64,000 nucleotides of DNA from Ectopseudomonas mendocina (GCF_007049795.1 NZ_SCFY01000016.1:1-64000); one strand, 5' to 3'; shown: positions 45,354-54,505, numbered from the stretch's first letter. Notes: generated by a model not told the origin, from the sequence alone. Translations and numbers: made by a program.

Positions 45354-46142
45354 ATGAGGTTCAAGGACAAGGTGGTGCTGGTCACCGGCGCCGGGCGCGG
45401 CATGGGGCGTGCCATCGCTCTGGCCTACGCCCGGGAGGGGGCCAGGGTGGTGGTGTCCGCACGTACGCCACGCCATGGCGAGGAAACCCTCGCACAGATC
45501 GCCGCGCTGGGCGGCGAGTCCCATCTGGTCGGCGGCGACATTGCCGACCGTGCGGCGGTCAAGGCCATGGTCGAGGGCGGCGTGGAGCGCTTCGGTGCGC
45601 TGGATATCCTGGTGCATTGCGCCGCCGATACGGCGTCTGGGCTGATCGCCGAGATGGCGGACGATACTTTCGATCACTTGGTACGCAGCAACATCCAGTC
45701 GCTGTTCTGGCTGGCCAAGGACGCGGCGCCCCATCTTTCCAAGGCGCAGGACAAGGGCCGGATCATCTTCATCTCCTCCGGCGAGGCCAATCGCAAGTAC
45801 ACGCCAACGCTGATCCCCTACAGTTCCAGCAAGGCGTTCATGAACGCCTTCGCCCGTGGGTTGGCGGTGGAGTTCGGCGCGCTGAACATCCTGGTCAACG
45901 TGATCGAGCCGGGGTTGATCGGCACCGATCACATGTTCGAGTCCCTGGGTGAGGAACTGCCACACCGCCTGGCCGAGCGTTTCCCCGTACCCCGCCTGGG
46001 ACAGTCGGCCGATATCGCCGCCGCCGCGCTGTTCCTGACTTCCAGCGAGGCGTCCTATATCACTGGCACCTCGTTGCTGGTCGACGGCGGCGCCACCATG
46101 GTGGCCATGCCCAAGGTCGAAGAAATCCTCAAGGGGCATTGA
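45354..46142 (+). CDS. Short-chain dehydrogenase/reductase
   Basis: A 262-residue SDR with TGAGRGMG as coenzyme loop, SARTPRH at strand 2 (NADP preference suggested), the Ser in FISSGEA and YSSSK as catalytic pair. It starts after GCAGAGGAAACAGGCG and is 52 bases ahead of an MFS transporter on the same strand. Likely oxidises the alcohol made by the P450 or acts on a later ring intermediate; substrate unknown. Confidence 0.9.
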   Translation: MRFKDKVVLVTGAGRGMGRAIALAYAREGARVVVSARTPRHGEETLAQIAALGGESHLVGGDIADRAAVKAMVEGGVERFGALDILVHCAADTASGLIAEMADDTFDHLVRSNIQSLFWLAKDAAPHLSKAQDKGRIIFISSGEANRKYTPTLIPYSSSKAFMNAFARGLAVEFGALNILVNVIEPGLIGTDHMFESLGEELPHRLAERFPVPRLGQSADIAAAALFLTSSEASYITGTSLLVDGGATMVAMPKVEEILKGH

Positions 46143-46194
46143 GCCCGGACCGTACGGCCCGACTGACACGGCGGGCCGAGATAGGAGTCCTCAT

Positions 46195-47469
46195 ATGTCC
46201 GATACATCCATTTCGCCCCAGCGTGCGGCCATCGACCTCACCGAGTTCAAGCGTGGCTGGCGCATCCTGCTGCTTGGCCTCGTCGGTATCTGCACCAGTA
46301 TCAGCGCGGGTCTGCTCTACGGCTTCGGCACCCTGGTGATTCCCCTCGAACAGGCTTTTGGCTGGAGCCGGGGTGAACTGCAGGCGTCGATCACCTTCCT
46401 GTTCGCCGGCGTGGCGATCTCTACCCAGCTGGTCGGTCCGCTGTACCGCCGTTTCGGCCTGCGGCGGGTGGCGATAGTGTCGATCGTGCTGCAGGTGATC
46501 GGCTATGCGGCGATCACCCGGATCGAGCATTCCATCGGCTGGTTGTACCTGGCGTTCTTCGCCATGCCGCTGGTTTGCGCGGGAACCATCGCCATTACCT
46601 GGACGCAACTGGTCAACCTGTGGTTCGAGCGCAACCGTGGCCTGGCCCTGGCGGTCATTCTCTGCGGTACCGGGCTGATGGCGGTGGTGCTGCCGCCACT
46701 GCTGGCCAGGCTGATCGCCCAGTTCGGCTGGCAGGCAGGCTTCTTCACCCTGGCGGCGCTGCCGTTGCTATTCACCTTGCCGATGGCGTTGTTGTGGATG
46801 CGTCTGCCGGGCGAGCTCGAACCGGCGTCGCCGGGGGGAAGCGAGACGGTAGCGCAGTTGGATGGTTTCAGCTTCAGCCAGGTGCTGCGCTCGCCGGTCT
46901 ACTGGAGTTTCAACGTTGCCCTGATCCTCTCGGTGTGCCTGACCGTCGGCATGGTCACCAATATCGTGCCGATGCTGCAGGGCAAGGGGCTCTCCGCCCA
47001 GGCGGCGAGCCAGGTTTTCAGCAGCTTCGGCATTTCCATCATCGCCGGGCGCTTGCTGGTGGGCTATCTGCTGGACCGCTACCCGCCGATCCTAGTCGCG
47101 GTGATCAGCCTGGCGCTGCCGGCCATAGGTTGTGTGATTTTCCTGTTCGCCGGCGTGCAAAGCATGGCGCTGCTGGTGCTCGCCACCCTGTGCATCGGCG
47201 CCAGCGCCGGCGCGGAGTTCGATCTGGCGGCGTTTCTCATGGCGCGTTATTTCGGGCTGCGCGAGTACGCGCGGATCTTCGGCCTGCACCTGGCACTGAT
47301 CACCATCGTCTCGGGGCTGATGCCGGTGTTTTTCGGCTACCTCTACGAGGCCTACGACGGCTATTCGGCGGTGCTGCTGTGCTGTCTGGCCTGTTCCATC
47401 ATCGGCCCGTCGATCCTGCTCTGGTTACGGCCGGCAGCGGTGGTCGCGGTCCAACAACAGCACGCCTGA
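46195..47469 (+). CDS. MFS transporter (paralogue 2 of 3)
   Basis: A 424-residue twelve-helix major facilitator. It shares with the carriers at 22814 and 57413 the start EFKRGWRILLLGLVGICTS, then VIPLEQAFGWSRGELQASIT, VNLWFERNRGLALAVILCGTG and SQVFSSFGISIIAGRLLVGYLLDR. Related to oxalate/formate-type carriers, it probably moves an organic acid or hydrophobic intermediate. Starts after ATAGGAGTCCTCAT. Confidence 0.87.
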   Translation: MSDTSISPQRAAIDLTEFKRGWRILLLGLVGICTSISAGLLYGFGTLVIPLEQAFGWSRGELQASITFLFAGVAISTQLVGPLYRRFGLRRVAIVSIVLQVIGYAAITRIEHSIGWLYLAFFAMPLVCAGTIAITWTQLVNLWFERNRGLALAVILCGTGLMAVVLPPLLARLIAQFGWQAGFFTLAALPLLFTLPMALLWMRLPGELEPASPGGSETVAQLDGFSFSQVLRSPVYWSFNVALILSVCLTVGMVTNIVPMLQGKGLSAQAASQVFSSFGISIIAGRLLVGYLLDRYPPILVAVISLALPAIGCVIFLFAGVQSMALLVLATLCIGASAGAEFDLAAFLMARYFGLREYARIFGLHLALITIVSGLMPVFFGYLYEAYDGYSAVLLCCLACSIIGPSILLWLRPAAVVAVQQQHA

Positions 47470-47533
47470 ACACTGGGCAGGTGTGTGAAAGTCCGGCGGG
47501 CCTGGCCCGCCCATGGCAACCGAGGAGAAATCA

Positions 47534-47884
47534 ATGAGTGCGCAAGAAGCCATCGAGCATTTCCTGCATGGTCAAATCGAATGCTGGAACAACGGTGACA
47601 AGGAGGGGTTCTTCGAGCATTACCGCCGGATGTCGCCCGCCGGCCTGAGCATCGAGTACGTCGGCCGTGCCTTGCCGACCGACCCCTGGCAGATCCTGGA
47701 AGGCATGTGGGAAAACCAGCAGCCGCGTTTCCGCGTGGAGGTAAAGGAAACCATCATCAACGGCGAGGAAGCCGCCTGCCATCATCGCAACGCGTTGCGC
47801 GACGGCAGTGGCGGTATCGAGACCATTGAACTGTACCGTTTCCAGGACGGCAGGTTGTGGGTGCGTTACTTCATCAAGGCGTGA
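47534..47884 (+). CDS. SnoaL/NTF2-like protein
   Basis: A 116-residue protein of the NTF2-like fold (IEHFLHGQIECWNNGDKEGF at the start, DGSGGIETIELYRFQDGRLW at the end). Members bind or act on small hydrophobic polyketide- or steroid-like ligands, but the residues for a defined reaction are not evident. It starts after CGAGGAGAAATCA, 64 bases after the MFS gene. It is the last gene of block C and converges with block D across a hairpin (47896-47919). Confidence 0.7.
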   Translation: MSAQEAIEHFLHGQIECWNNGDKEGFFEHYRRMSPAGLSIEYVGRALPTDPWQILEGMWENQQPRFRVEVKETIINGEEAACHHRNALRDGSGGIETIELYRFQDGRLWVRYFIKA

Positions 47885-47895
47885 GGAGGCAATAT

Positions 47896-47919
47896 GGGGC
47901 GCGACCCTGGTCGTGCCCC
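47896..47919. terminator. Hairpin between convergent blocks C and D
   Basis: GGGGCGCGACC (47896-47906) and GGTCGTGCCCC (47909-47919) form an 11-bp stem with one G-T pair and a two-base loop. No long T-run follows, but its place 11 bases after one stop and 18 before the other suits a bidirectional terminator. Confidence 0.5.
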
Positions 47920-47937
47920 ATCCGCACTGGGTGACCG

Positions 47938-48177
47938 TCAGCGCTTCACCCGGGCTGCCCTGCGCGCGGCCAGCCAGCCCTGGAACAGGATCAGAGGCAG
48001 GTGCAGGATCACGCCGATACCGAGCAGGCGGGCGGCCTGCCAGCAGTCTTCCGGGTTGACCAGGATGGTGGTGGTCATGGCGCCCATCACCTTGCCCTTG
48101 ATGACCAGGCGTTGGTCATCGCGCGTGATGGACTTGATGTCCACCATCTCCACACCTTCCTTGCTGAACATCTTCAT
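47938..48177 (-). CDS. Small single-helix membrane protein, function unknown
   Basis: A 79-residue protein. An N-terminal soluble part (MKMFSKEGVEMVDIKSITRD, then RLVIKGKVMGAMTTTILVNP) is followed by a membrane helix at about 52-68 (LLGIGVILHLPLILFQGWL) and a basic tail (AARRAARVKR). I recall similar short proteins beside oxygenase clusters in actinobacteria and sphingomonads but know no function. It is the last gene of the minus-strand block, 26 bases after the FAD oxidoreductase stop, with AGGAG 10 bases upstream. Confidence 0.65.
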   Translation of the reverse strand: MKMFSKEGVEMVDIKSITRDDQRLVIKGKVMGAMTTTILVNPEDCWQAARLLGIGVILHLPLILFQGWLAARRAARVKR

Positions 48178-48203
48178 GCTGCGCTCGCTCCTGCAAGGGG
48201 TGG

Positions 48204-49787
48204 TCAGGCACCGATTAGTTCGTCGAAGTCCAGGCCGGATTCCTCCAGCAGCACCCGCGCCACGTTACGTCCGGAGGCGGCGGTGACACCGCCACCGGGG
48301 TGGGTGCTGGCGCCAGCCAGGTACAGGCCGTCCACTGGCGACTTGTACTGGGCGTAGCCGGGGGCTGGGCGGTTACCGGCGATCTGCCAGGAGTAGGAGC
48401 CGAAGTGCAGGATGTCGGCGCCGATCATGGCGTTGTTGTGGCGCTCGATATCCAGCGGGGTCATCCACGAGAAACCGATGATGTTGTCGTCGTCCATGTT
48501 GGTGGTGAGCTTGCGCAGGTCGTCTAGGAAGGCGTGGGCCACCTCCTCGCCGATCTCGTCCCAGCGCTGTGCGCCACCCTTGAGATTGTAGGGGCAGAAG
48601 GCGTACATGTTGAGCACGCGCTTGCCTGCCGGCGCGCGGGTCTTGTCGTAGGTGTCCTGGGTCACGTAGGCGATGAAGTCGCGGCGCGGGATGCCGTATT
48701 CCAGGTCGCGGAAGGCGCGGGCGAACTCCTCGGGGTCGGAGTGCGAGCGCTCCACCCAGAAGAAGTCGTCCACCGCAGGGCCGACCTTGTAGCGCGGTGC
48801 TTCGTGCAACGCGACATGCATGTTGAATGGCTGGAAGCTGCTGTGCTTGAGGGTGCGGATGCGCCGCTCGAATCCCTCGGGCAGTTCGCAGCCGGGGACC
48901 ATGGAGGGAAATACCTGCTTGGCGTGCAAGGTGGAGATCACGCCTTTGCGAGCCAGTATTTCCTCGCTGCTTTCGAGGATCACGCCGGTTGCTCTGCCGC
49001 CCTCGATCTTGAACTGTCTGACCGGCGCTTCGGTGCGCACCTCACCGCCATGGTGTTCCAGACAGGCACGCAGGGCATCGGCGAAAGCGCCGGAACCGCC
49101 GACCGGGATGCCTACCCCATAGCGATGCATCAGCGGCAGGATGATGTAGAAGCCGAAACCGGTACCGTTGTCGAACGGATTCATCATCGCCTCGGAGGCG
49201 TAGCGGGCCAGGGCGATCTTGACCTTGTCGTTCTCGAACCATTCGCTGATGTAGTCCCAGGCGCTCATCGCCTGGGTGCGCATCAGTTCCTGGCCAACCA
49301 GGCTCTGCTCCATCATCAGAGCCTGGTGCGAGGCGCTCGGCGGTGTGTTGAACATGCCCATGACCAGCATGTCGAGGTTCTGGAACACCTGGTGGTTGAA
49401 GCGGCGGTAGGCGTCGGCGTCACGCTCGGAGAACTTGGCGATGGCCTGGCAGGTGCGCTCCAGGTCGGTGTAGAACTCCAAGGTGCTGCCGTCGTCGTAG
49501 AAGATCGCGGTCATCTTGTCGGGGTTGATGTACTTCAGGCCGAACTTCGCTTTCAGCTCCAGTTCATCGTTGCGCAGCAGCGGATTGGCCTGTAGCAGGG
49601 TATGCGCCACCGAGCAGACGTCGTGCTTGAAGCCGGGTACGGTCAGCTCACGGGTCATCACCCCACCACCGACCTTGTCGTTCTTCTCCACCACGCACAC
49701 GCTCTGTCCGGCCTTGGCCAGGTAGCAGGCGGCGACCAGGCCGTTGTGGCCGCCACCGGCGATGACGATGTCATAGGTCTTGCTCAT
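48204..49787 (-). CDS. FAD-dependent oxidoreductase, phytoene-dehydrogenase-like (copy 2)
   Basis: A 527-residue flavoprotein of the same superfamily as the product at 40345. The FAD loop is YDIVIAGGGHNGLVAACYLA with VCVVEKNDKVGGG. The C-terminal contact is LYLAGASTHPGGGVTAASGR. It is likely to desaturate or aromatise a ring intermediate. It lies downstream of the extradiol dioxygenase in the Rieske operon (64-base gap), so ring dehydrogenation before or after dioxygenation fits. The leader (49788-49804) is A-rich but only a partial Hfq/Crc match. Confidence 0.85.
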   Translation of the reverse strand: MSKTYDIVIAGGGHNGLVAACYLAKAGQSVCVVEKNDKVGGGVMTRELTVPGFKHDVCSVAHTLLQANPLLRNDELELKAKFGLKYINPDKMTAIFYDDGSTLEFYTDLERTCQAIAKFSERDADAYRRFNHQVFQNLDMLVMGMFNTPPSASHQALMMEQSLVGQELMRTQAMSAWDYISEWFENDKVKIALARYASEAMMNPFDNGTGFGFYIILPLMHRYGVGIPVGGSGAFADALRACLEHHGGEVRTEAPVRQFKIEGGRATGVILESSEEILARKGVISTLHAKQVFPSMVPGCELPEGFERRIRTLKHSSFQPFNMHVALHEAPRYKVGPAVDDFFWVERSHSDPEEFARAFRDLEYGIPRRDFIAYVTQDTYDKTRAPAGKRVLNMYAFCPYNLKGGAQRWDEIGEEVAHAFLDDLRKLTTNMDDDNIIGFSWMTPLDIERHNNAMIGADILHFGSYSWQIAGNRPAPGYAQYKSPVDGLYLAGASTHPGGGVTAASGRNVARVLLEESGLDFDELIGA

Positions 49788-49851
49788 CTTCTTGTCCTTT
49801 TTCTGTCGATTGTTCGTCGAATTGCCACGCCGCCTTTGGCGGCGCGGTGGT

Positions 49852-50772
49852 TCAGTCGTCGGGGTACCGCTCCATAGGCATCACGCTCGGCCCGAGAATC
49901 GGCCCGACTCGTTCGTGGCCCCAGACGCTCAGTTGCTCGGGATTCAGCTCGAAGCCGTCGTGGTGCCAGGGCTCCAGTTCGTGGATGCACTCCACGGCGA
50001 AGCCAGACGGGGTGAAGTGGTAGAAAGACAGGTGCGGGTCCTGGCTGTGCTGGCCGAGGGTCATCATCATCGGCAACTCGCGCTGGCGCACGATGTCGTA
50101 GGTTTCGCCGAGGTCGCGCAGGCTCCTGACGAACAGTCCGATGTGCTGTACGCCTTTCATGCCGGGCGCGTGGCCGAAGGCAATATCGTGGCTGGTGTGG
50201 TTGTTCAGCTTGGCGCGGAAGAAGCCGGTGCGGCCCTTGCCGGCGCCCGCGCCGTACCAGTGGAAGCCCATCAGCTCGATGAAGAAGGATTCCAGTTCAG
50301 GGCTATAGTCAGGCGTCATCAGGACGATATGGCCGACGCCGCGCTCGTCGGCGACGAAGCCGCCGTGCGGCCGACCGGGGGTGAACGAGTGCGGTGTCCA
50401 TTTCTGTCCGTAGAACAGTTCGTGGCGGTAGCCCGCTGGGCAGCGAAAGCGCACCAGTTCACGCACGCCGCGTATCTCACGCAGTGCCGCGTCGCCCACC
50501 TCCAGGGCCACGCCGGCCTCACGGAAGCGCGCTACCGCCGCGTCGAAGGCTTGCCGCCCGCGCGCCTCCCAGCCGATATAAGCGATGCGGTCGACGGGGC
50601 CGGGGTGGAAGGCGATGCGGTGGCGGCGGTCGTCGCTGCGCAGGTACAGAGAGTCGGGATCGCCCGGTGGGGCGTTGCCCAGACCCAGGCCGAGCACCTG
50701 CGCTGCGTACTCGCGCCAGGTTTCCAGGTTCGGGCTTTCGAAGCCCAGGTAGCCGATGCCGATGATGTCCAT
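49852..50772 (-). CDS. Extradiol ring-cleavage dioxygenase, VOC family (copy 1)
   Basis: A 306-residue two-module type I extradiol dioxygenase of BphC/HsaC size. The iron ligands fall where expected: His148 (GVGHIVLMTP), His210 (GVQHIGLF) and Glu261 (FAVECI). The active-site His195 (NHTSHDIAFG), His242 (GQHSQDPHLS) and Tyr251 are also present. It should open a catechol next to its hydroxyls (meta-cleavage), giving a 2-oxo acid or its enol. ATG 50772 follows the ACAACAACAAGAGACC leader. It is closely related to the product at 61886. Confidence 0.92.
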   Translation of the reverse strand: MDIIGIGYLGFESPNLETWREYAAQVLGLGLGNAPPGDPDSLYLRSDDRRHRIAFHPGPVDRIAYIGWEARGRQAFDAAVARFREAGVALEVGDAALREIRGVRELVRFRCPAGYRHELFYGQKWTPHSFTPGRPHGGFVADERGVGHIVLMTPDYSPELESFFIELMGFHWYGAGAGKGRTGFFRAKLNNHTSHDIAFGHAPGMKGVQHIGLFVRSLRDLGETYDIVRQRELPMMMTLGQHSQDPHLSFYHFTPSGFAVECIHELEPWHHDGFELNPEQLSVWGHERVGPILGPSVMPMERYPDD

Positions 50773-50779
50773 GATGGTC

Positions 50780-50794
50780 TCTTGTTGTTGTCTT
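50780..50794 (-). promoter_or_regulatory. AANAANAA (Crc/Hfq-type) motif before extradiol dioxygenase 1
   Basis: On the minus strand AAGACAACAACAAGA lies 8 bases before the ATG, taking the place of a normal Shine-Dalgarno sequence. Exact Hfq/Crc-type matches. Confidence 0.55.
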
Positions 50795-50840
50795 GAACCG
50801 GACCCTCCCGACCGGAGGCCGGAAGGGGGCATGGCCTTGC

Positions 50841-52148
50841 TTAGAGCGCGGTCTGGGCGTCCGCCTGGGCGAACATCGCGTTGATGTCACCGGAAGTCAC
50901 CGGCTTGCCTTTCTCGCGCTTGGGCGCGGCGCCGCCCATACCCAGCGCCGGCTCGGTGCTGACGTGCGTGGCCTGAGCGCGCAGGGCTCCGACCGTGCAG
51001 TTCTCCCGGCCAAGGATGGCGAACGGATCGTAGGAGAACTCACGCATGGCATTGAGGTGGGTGACCTTGTCGATGGTCTCCTTGGGCAGGCGCTTGAGGC
51101 TCTCCCAGGCGACTTCCGGCGAGTGCGGCCAGGTGCAGTCGGAGTGCGGGTAGTCGCATTCCCAGGTGACCATGTCCTCGCCCACGTCCGGCAGGTTGCG
51201 CAGGCCGAAATCATCCTCGATAAAGCAGGTGATGAAGTGCTTGCGAAAGATGTCGCTGGGCTTCTTGCCGCCAAAGTCGGCATTGGTCCAGGCATGGTGG
51301 TGGCGGTGGGTGAAGTCGGCGCGCTCCAGCAGGTAGGGGATCCAGCCGATACCACCTTCGGATAGGGCCATGCGCAGGTCGGGGAACTTCTTCCACATCG
51401 GCGCCCAGATCCAGTCGGCCGCCGAGTTGGCGATGGAGATCGGCATGGAGGTGATCCAGGCGTCGATCGGCGACAGGTCGGAGGCGTGCTCGGCCTTGAT
51501 GCCGGTGCCGATATGGCAGCAGATCACCACGTTGTTGTCGGCGCAGGCCTTCCACAGCGGATCCCAGTAGTCGCTATGGATCGACGGGAAACCGTGCAGC
51601 GCCGGGTTATCGGAGAAGGACAGGGCATGTACGCCGAGTTTCGCCAGGCGGGTGACCTCGGCGGCGGCGGCCTGCATGTCCCACCAGGGCACCAGCATCA
51701 GCGGGATGAAACGGCCTGGCGCGGCATTGCACCAGTCGTGCAGGTGCCAGTCGTTGTAGGCCTGGATCGCCGCCAGGGATACGTCACGGTTCGGGTGGTT
51801 CTGGAAGCGCTGGCCGGCAAAGCCGGGGAAGGTGGGGAAGCAGATCGAGCCGAGGATACCGTTGGCGCTCATGTCGTCGACGCGTGCCTTGATGTCCCAG
51901 GTGCCACGGCGCATGTGCTCGTAGCCCAGCGGCTCCATGCCGTACTCCTCCTTGGGCCGGCCGACCACCGAGTTGAGGCCCATATAGCCGGTGGCCTGGC
52001 CTTCGAATACCCAGACATCGCGTCCGCCGTGCTGCTCGACACGCGGCTGAAGGCCCTTGAAGCGTTCTGGCATGTGGCGGTCGAAGGCGCCGGCCGGTTC
52101 GATGGCGTGGTCGTCCACGCTGACGAGGATCATGTCTTCGAGTTTCAT
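50841..52148 (-). CDS. Amidohydrolase family (COG2159, ACMSD-like) protein
   Basis: A 435-residue metal-dependent TIM-barrel protein. The first metal motif reads VSVDDHAIEP (DxH type), followed by HDWCNAAPGRFIPLMLVPWW, CHIGTG, ALSEGGIGWIPYLLERADF and WECDYPHSDCTWP. Relatives decarboxylate or hydrolyse ring-derived acids, such as 2-amino-3-carboxymuconate semialdehyde decarboxylase. Between the Rieske subunits and the extradiol dioxygenase it may decarboxylate an aromatic acid or cleave a ring-fission product. The AACAACAACA leader sits directly before its ATG, after a GGGAG site. Confidence 0.85.
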   Translation of the reverse strand: MKLEDMILVSVDDHAIEPAGAFDRHMPERFKGLQPRVEQHGGRDVWVFEGQATGYMGLNSVVGRPKEEYGMEPLGYEHMRRGTWDIKARVDDMSANGILGSICFPTFPGFAGQRFQNHPNRDVSLAAIQAYNDWHLHDWCNAAPGRFIPLMLVPWWDMQAAAAEVTRLAKLGVHALSFSDNPALHGFPSIHSDYWDPLWKACADNNVVICCHIGTGIKAEHASDLSPIDAWITSMPISIANSAADWIWAPMWKKFPDLRMALSEGGIGWIPYLLERADFTHRHHHAWTNADFGGKKPSDIFRKHFITCFIEDDFGLRNLPDVGEDMVTWECDYPHSDCTWPHSPEVAWESLKRLPKETIDKVTHLNAMREFSYDPFAILGRENCTVGALRAQATHVSTEPALGMGGAAPKREKGKPVTSGDINAMFAQADAQTAL

Positions 52149-52160
52149 TGTTGTTGTTCT
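52149..52160 (-). promoter_or_regulatory. AANAANAA (Crc/Hfq-type) motif before amidohydrolase gene
   Basis: AGAACAACAACA runs from the GGGAG ribosome binding site right up to the ATG on the minus strand, so a bound protein would block initiation directly. Confidence 0.55.
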
Positions 52161-52175
52161 CCCTTGTCGTGGGTA

Positions 52176-52751
52176 TCAGAAGAAGATTCCGAGGTTCGGT
52201 GTGCCGATCACCGCCTGGTCGACGATCACCTCGCGGCGCGCCAGCTTCAGCTGTCCGTCCTCGCGGCGCAGGATGTCGTGGCGTTCGCAGGGGATCAGGT
52301 CGAAGTCGTCGAAGTCGAAGCGGCTACGGGTCACCAGCAGGTAGCTCAGCACCTTGTATTCGTCGGCCTTGTCGGTGGCGAACACGCGGACGTTGCTGAC
52401 CAGGCGCTTGGTGCGCGAGGGCGGGTCCTCGCCCCAGGCGCTCTTGGTGTCGGTGATGCGCATGATCCGCACCATCATCGAGCCGTAGTTGTCGTGCATG
52501 TGTTGCACGGTGCGCACCACGGTCTGTGCCTGCTGACGCACCGGGCGGGTCAGGCGGATCGGCAGGTTGTACTCCAGGTCTTGGGTCAGGCTCTCGCCCC
52601 ACTGGCGCAGTTGCAGGGTGTCGAGCAGCTCGGCCTCGTCGTGGAGGAAGTCGAGGATCTCGTGGTACAGCGGATCGCCGCTGGAAACCCGCTTGGCGCG
52701 GTCAGTTGGCGGCAGCGGGGTGGGTTCGAGCAGGCGTTGCAATTCGTTCAT
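52176..52751 (-). CDS. Aromatic ring-hydroxylating dioxygenase, beta subunit
   Basis: A 191-residue NTF2-fold beta subunit (YHEILDFLHDEAELLDTLQL near the start, then WGESLTQDLEYNLPIRLTRP, YKVLSYLLVTRSRF and RREDGQLKLARREVIVDQAV). It stabilises the alpha subunit in an alpha3beta3 hexamer. ATG 52751 follows CTGGAGAAACGCC; the frame upstream is not coding. It lies 62 bases after the alpha gene on the same strand. Confidence 0.92.
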   Translation of the reverse strand: MNELQRLLEPTPLPPTDRAKRVSSGDPLYHEILDFLHDEAELLDTLQLRQWGESLTQDLEYNLPIRLTRPVRQQAQTVVRTVQHMHDNYGSMMVRIMRITDTKSAWGEDPPSRTKRLVSNVRVFATDKADEYKVLSYLLVTRSRFDFDDFDLIPCERHDILRREDGQLKLARREVIVDQAVIGTPNLGIFF

Positions 52752-52813
52752 GGCGTTTCTCCAGGGTGCTGGGCATGACGTCCGACTAGGGGGACGGCGA
52801 GGCGGTCGGCGGT

Positions 52814-54211
52814 TCAGGCGGTGGTCATCAGTTGGTGCCAGTACAGCCACCATTGCCACTGGGTGTCGTCCTTGGTGAAGCCTTCGCCAACGTTGCCCGG
52901 TCCCGGCCAGTCGACGGGCTTGCCAGTCTCGTAGAGCGCCTGGTACTTGAGGGTGATGTCCTGGCTCATCGCGCCCTTGGCGACGATGGTCTGGTGCGGC
53001 CAGGTGTCGGAGTCGTCCTGCTCGACCATGCCGGAGGTGCCGAGCAACTGGATCGACTGGCGCAGCATGCGCGCTTTGATTTCCGGCGGGGTGTCCTTCT
53101 CGGCGAGGATCCAGTTGATGAACTCCAGCTTGTCCGGCCCCTTGGGCACGTAGGCGTGCAGCGCCATGGCGCCGAGCACGGTGCCATCCGGCTGGGGCAG
53201 GTAGATGAACTCGAACAGGCCATTGGGGAAGAAGTTGCCGACCTGTGGCGGGTGGGAGCTCATCAGCTGCAATTGCTCATCGCTGAAGCGCTCGAGCAGC
53301 TCCGGAACCATCTCCTTGGTGATGCCCGGCGGCGGCAGCAGGGCGAGCTTTTCCGCGGCGCTCAGGGTGGCCGGGTCCTTGCCGGTGAGGCGGCGGATCT
53401 TGCGGTCCAGCTCGATGCAACGCATGGTGTGGCCGTGCTCGGTCCACACTTCGGCGCCGTACATTTCTGGGGTCAGGTCGCCACCCTTGCCCTCGGCGTC
53501 CGGCTTCTTGGCGTAGGGGCCGACCTCGCCCAGCCAGCGGTGCAGGGTCAGGGTGTGGAAGCCGTCGGAAGCCGATTGCTCGCAGGCGGTCTTCCAGTTG
53601 GCACGGATAACGAAGCGCTGCGGCGGGCCGAGGACTTCCATGCCAGCGGTAGTGCGGCACCAGAGGGTGTCGAAGTACCACTTGGCGTCGCCGAGGAATT
53701 CCTCGAAGGATGGACCGTCGATGTTCCAGGTGGCGAAGATCAGACCGCCGTAGAGTGCCACCCGAGCTTTCTTCAGGCCCAGCTCCGCTTTCGTGCGGGT
53801 CTTGCCGTGCATGCACTCTTTCTCCACCGGCGCGCCGATGAAGTCGCCGTTGGGCTTGAAGGCCCAACCATGGTAGATGCACAGGTGGGTGGAGGCGTTA
53901 CCACCGTCGAGGGTGGATATTTTCATGCCGCGGTGTGGGCAGACGTTCAGCGATACATAGATTTGGTTATCGCCAGAACGGGCGACGATCACCGAGTCGG
54001 AGCCCATGTCGCGAACCACATAGTCGCCTTTGTTGGGAATTTCTGTTTCGTGGCCGAGGAACACCCAGGTCCTGGCGAAGATCTTCTTCATTTCCAGGTT
54101 GTAGAGTTCGGGGTCGGACAGTGTCCGCATCTTCACTTCACGGGTGTCCAGGTCGATCAGGTCCGAGATTTTCGTACCATCGCTCAGTGCCGGATTCGTG
54201 TAACTGGTCAT
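52814..54211 (-). CDS. Aromatic ring-hydroxylating dioxygenase, Rieske alpha subunit
   Basis: A 465-residue alpha subunit. The Rieske 2Fe-2S site is Cys91-x-His93...Cys111-x2-His114 (VCPHRGMKIS, LCIYHGWAF). The mononuclear iron site is Asp216, His219 and His224 in SDGFHTLTLH, with an acidic ligand at Asp399 or Asp400 in VEQDDSDTW. It adds O2 to an aromatic ring, giving a cis-dihydrodiol that an SDR could rearomatise to the catechol. ATG 54211 follows ACGGAGATCGAGC. Electrons probably come from the 2Fe-2S ferredoxin and reductase at 55821-57389. First gene of the minus-strand operon. Confidence 0.94.
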   Translation of the reverse strand: MTSYTNPALSDGTKISDLIDLDTREVKMRTLSDPELYNLEMKKIFARTWVFLGHETEIPNKGDYVVRDMGSDSVIVARSGDNQIYVSLNVCPHRGMKISTLDGGNASTHLCIYHGWAFKPNGDFIGAPVEKECMHGKTRTKAELGLKKARVALYGGLIFATWNIDGPSFEEFLGDAKWYFDTLWCRTTAGMEVLGPPQRFVIRANWKTACEQSASDGFHTLTLHRWLGEVGPYAKKPDAEGKGGDLTPEMYGAEVWTEHGHTMRCIELDRKIRRLTGKDPATLSAAEKLALLPPPGITKEMVPELLERFSDEQLQLMSSHPPQVGNFFPNGLFEFIYLPQPDGTVLGAMALHAYVPKGPDKLEFINWILAEKDTPPEIKARMLRQSIQLLGTSGMVEQDDSDTWPHQTIVAKGAMSQDITLKYQALYETGKPVDWPGPGNVGEGFTKDDTQWQWWLYWHQLMTTA

Positions 54212-54222
54212 GCTCGATCTCC

Positions 54223-54238
54223 GTTCTTGTTCTTGTCT
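54223..54238 (-). promoter_or_regulatory. AANAANAA (Crc/Hfq-type) motif before Rieske alpha gene
   Basis: AGACAAGAACAAGAAC on the minus strand leads directly into the CGGAG ribosome binding site of the dioxygenase gene. Confidence 0.55.
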
Positions 54239-54242
54239 GACA

Positions 54243-54268
54243 TGAACAAAAAATTGATTTGTGTTCAG
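54243..54268. promoter_or_regulatory. Shared 26-bp operator-like element, site 5
   Basis: Left half TGAACAAA, right half TTGTGTTCAG; 22 of 26 positions equal site 1 at the IOR gene. It lies 32 bases upstream of the Rieske alpha ATG and about 4 bases beyond the AANAANAA leader, so it overlaps the promoter or transcript start. Confidence 0.65.
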
Positions 54269-54505
54269 TTGCAGGCCGATTATCTGCCCCGTCAACCGCC
54301 CTTGAATTGATTTGGGTCAACAAATGCCTGCTGCCAGGAGGGGGCTGGTTGCACGCGAGACAAATAGCTTCAAAGCCATTTGGAATGGGGATTTCGAGCG
54401 TAGATAGGGAGGCTCTATGGTGTGCTAGGATGGGGAGTTCGACGAAGTTGTGGACAATATCTGTAAAACTGTCCTATCGAGTCCCTGGTCGCCGGTGCGA
54501 CCCGT

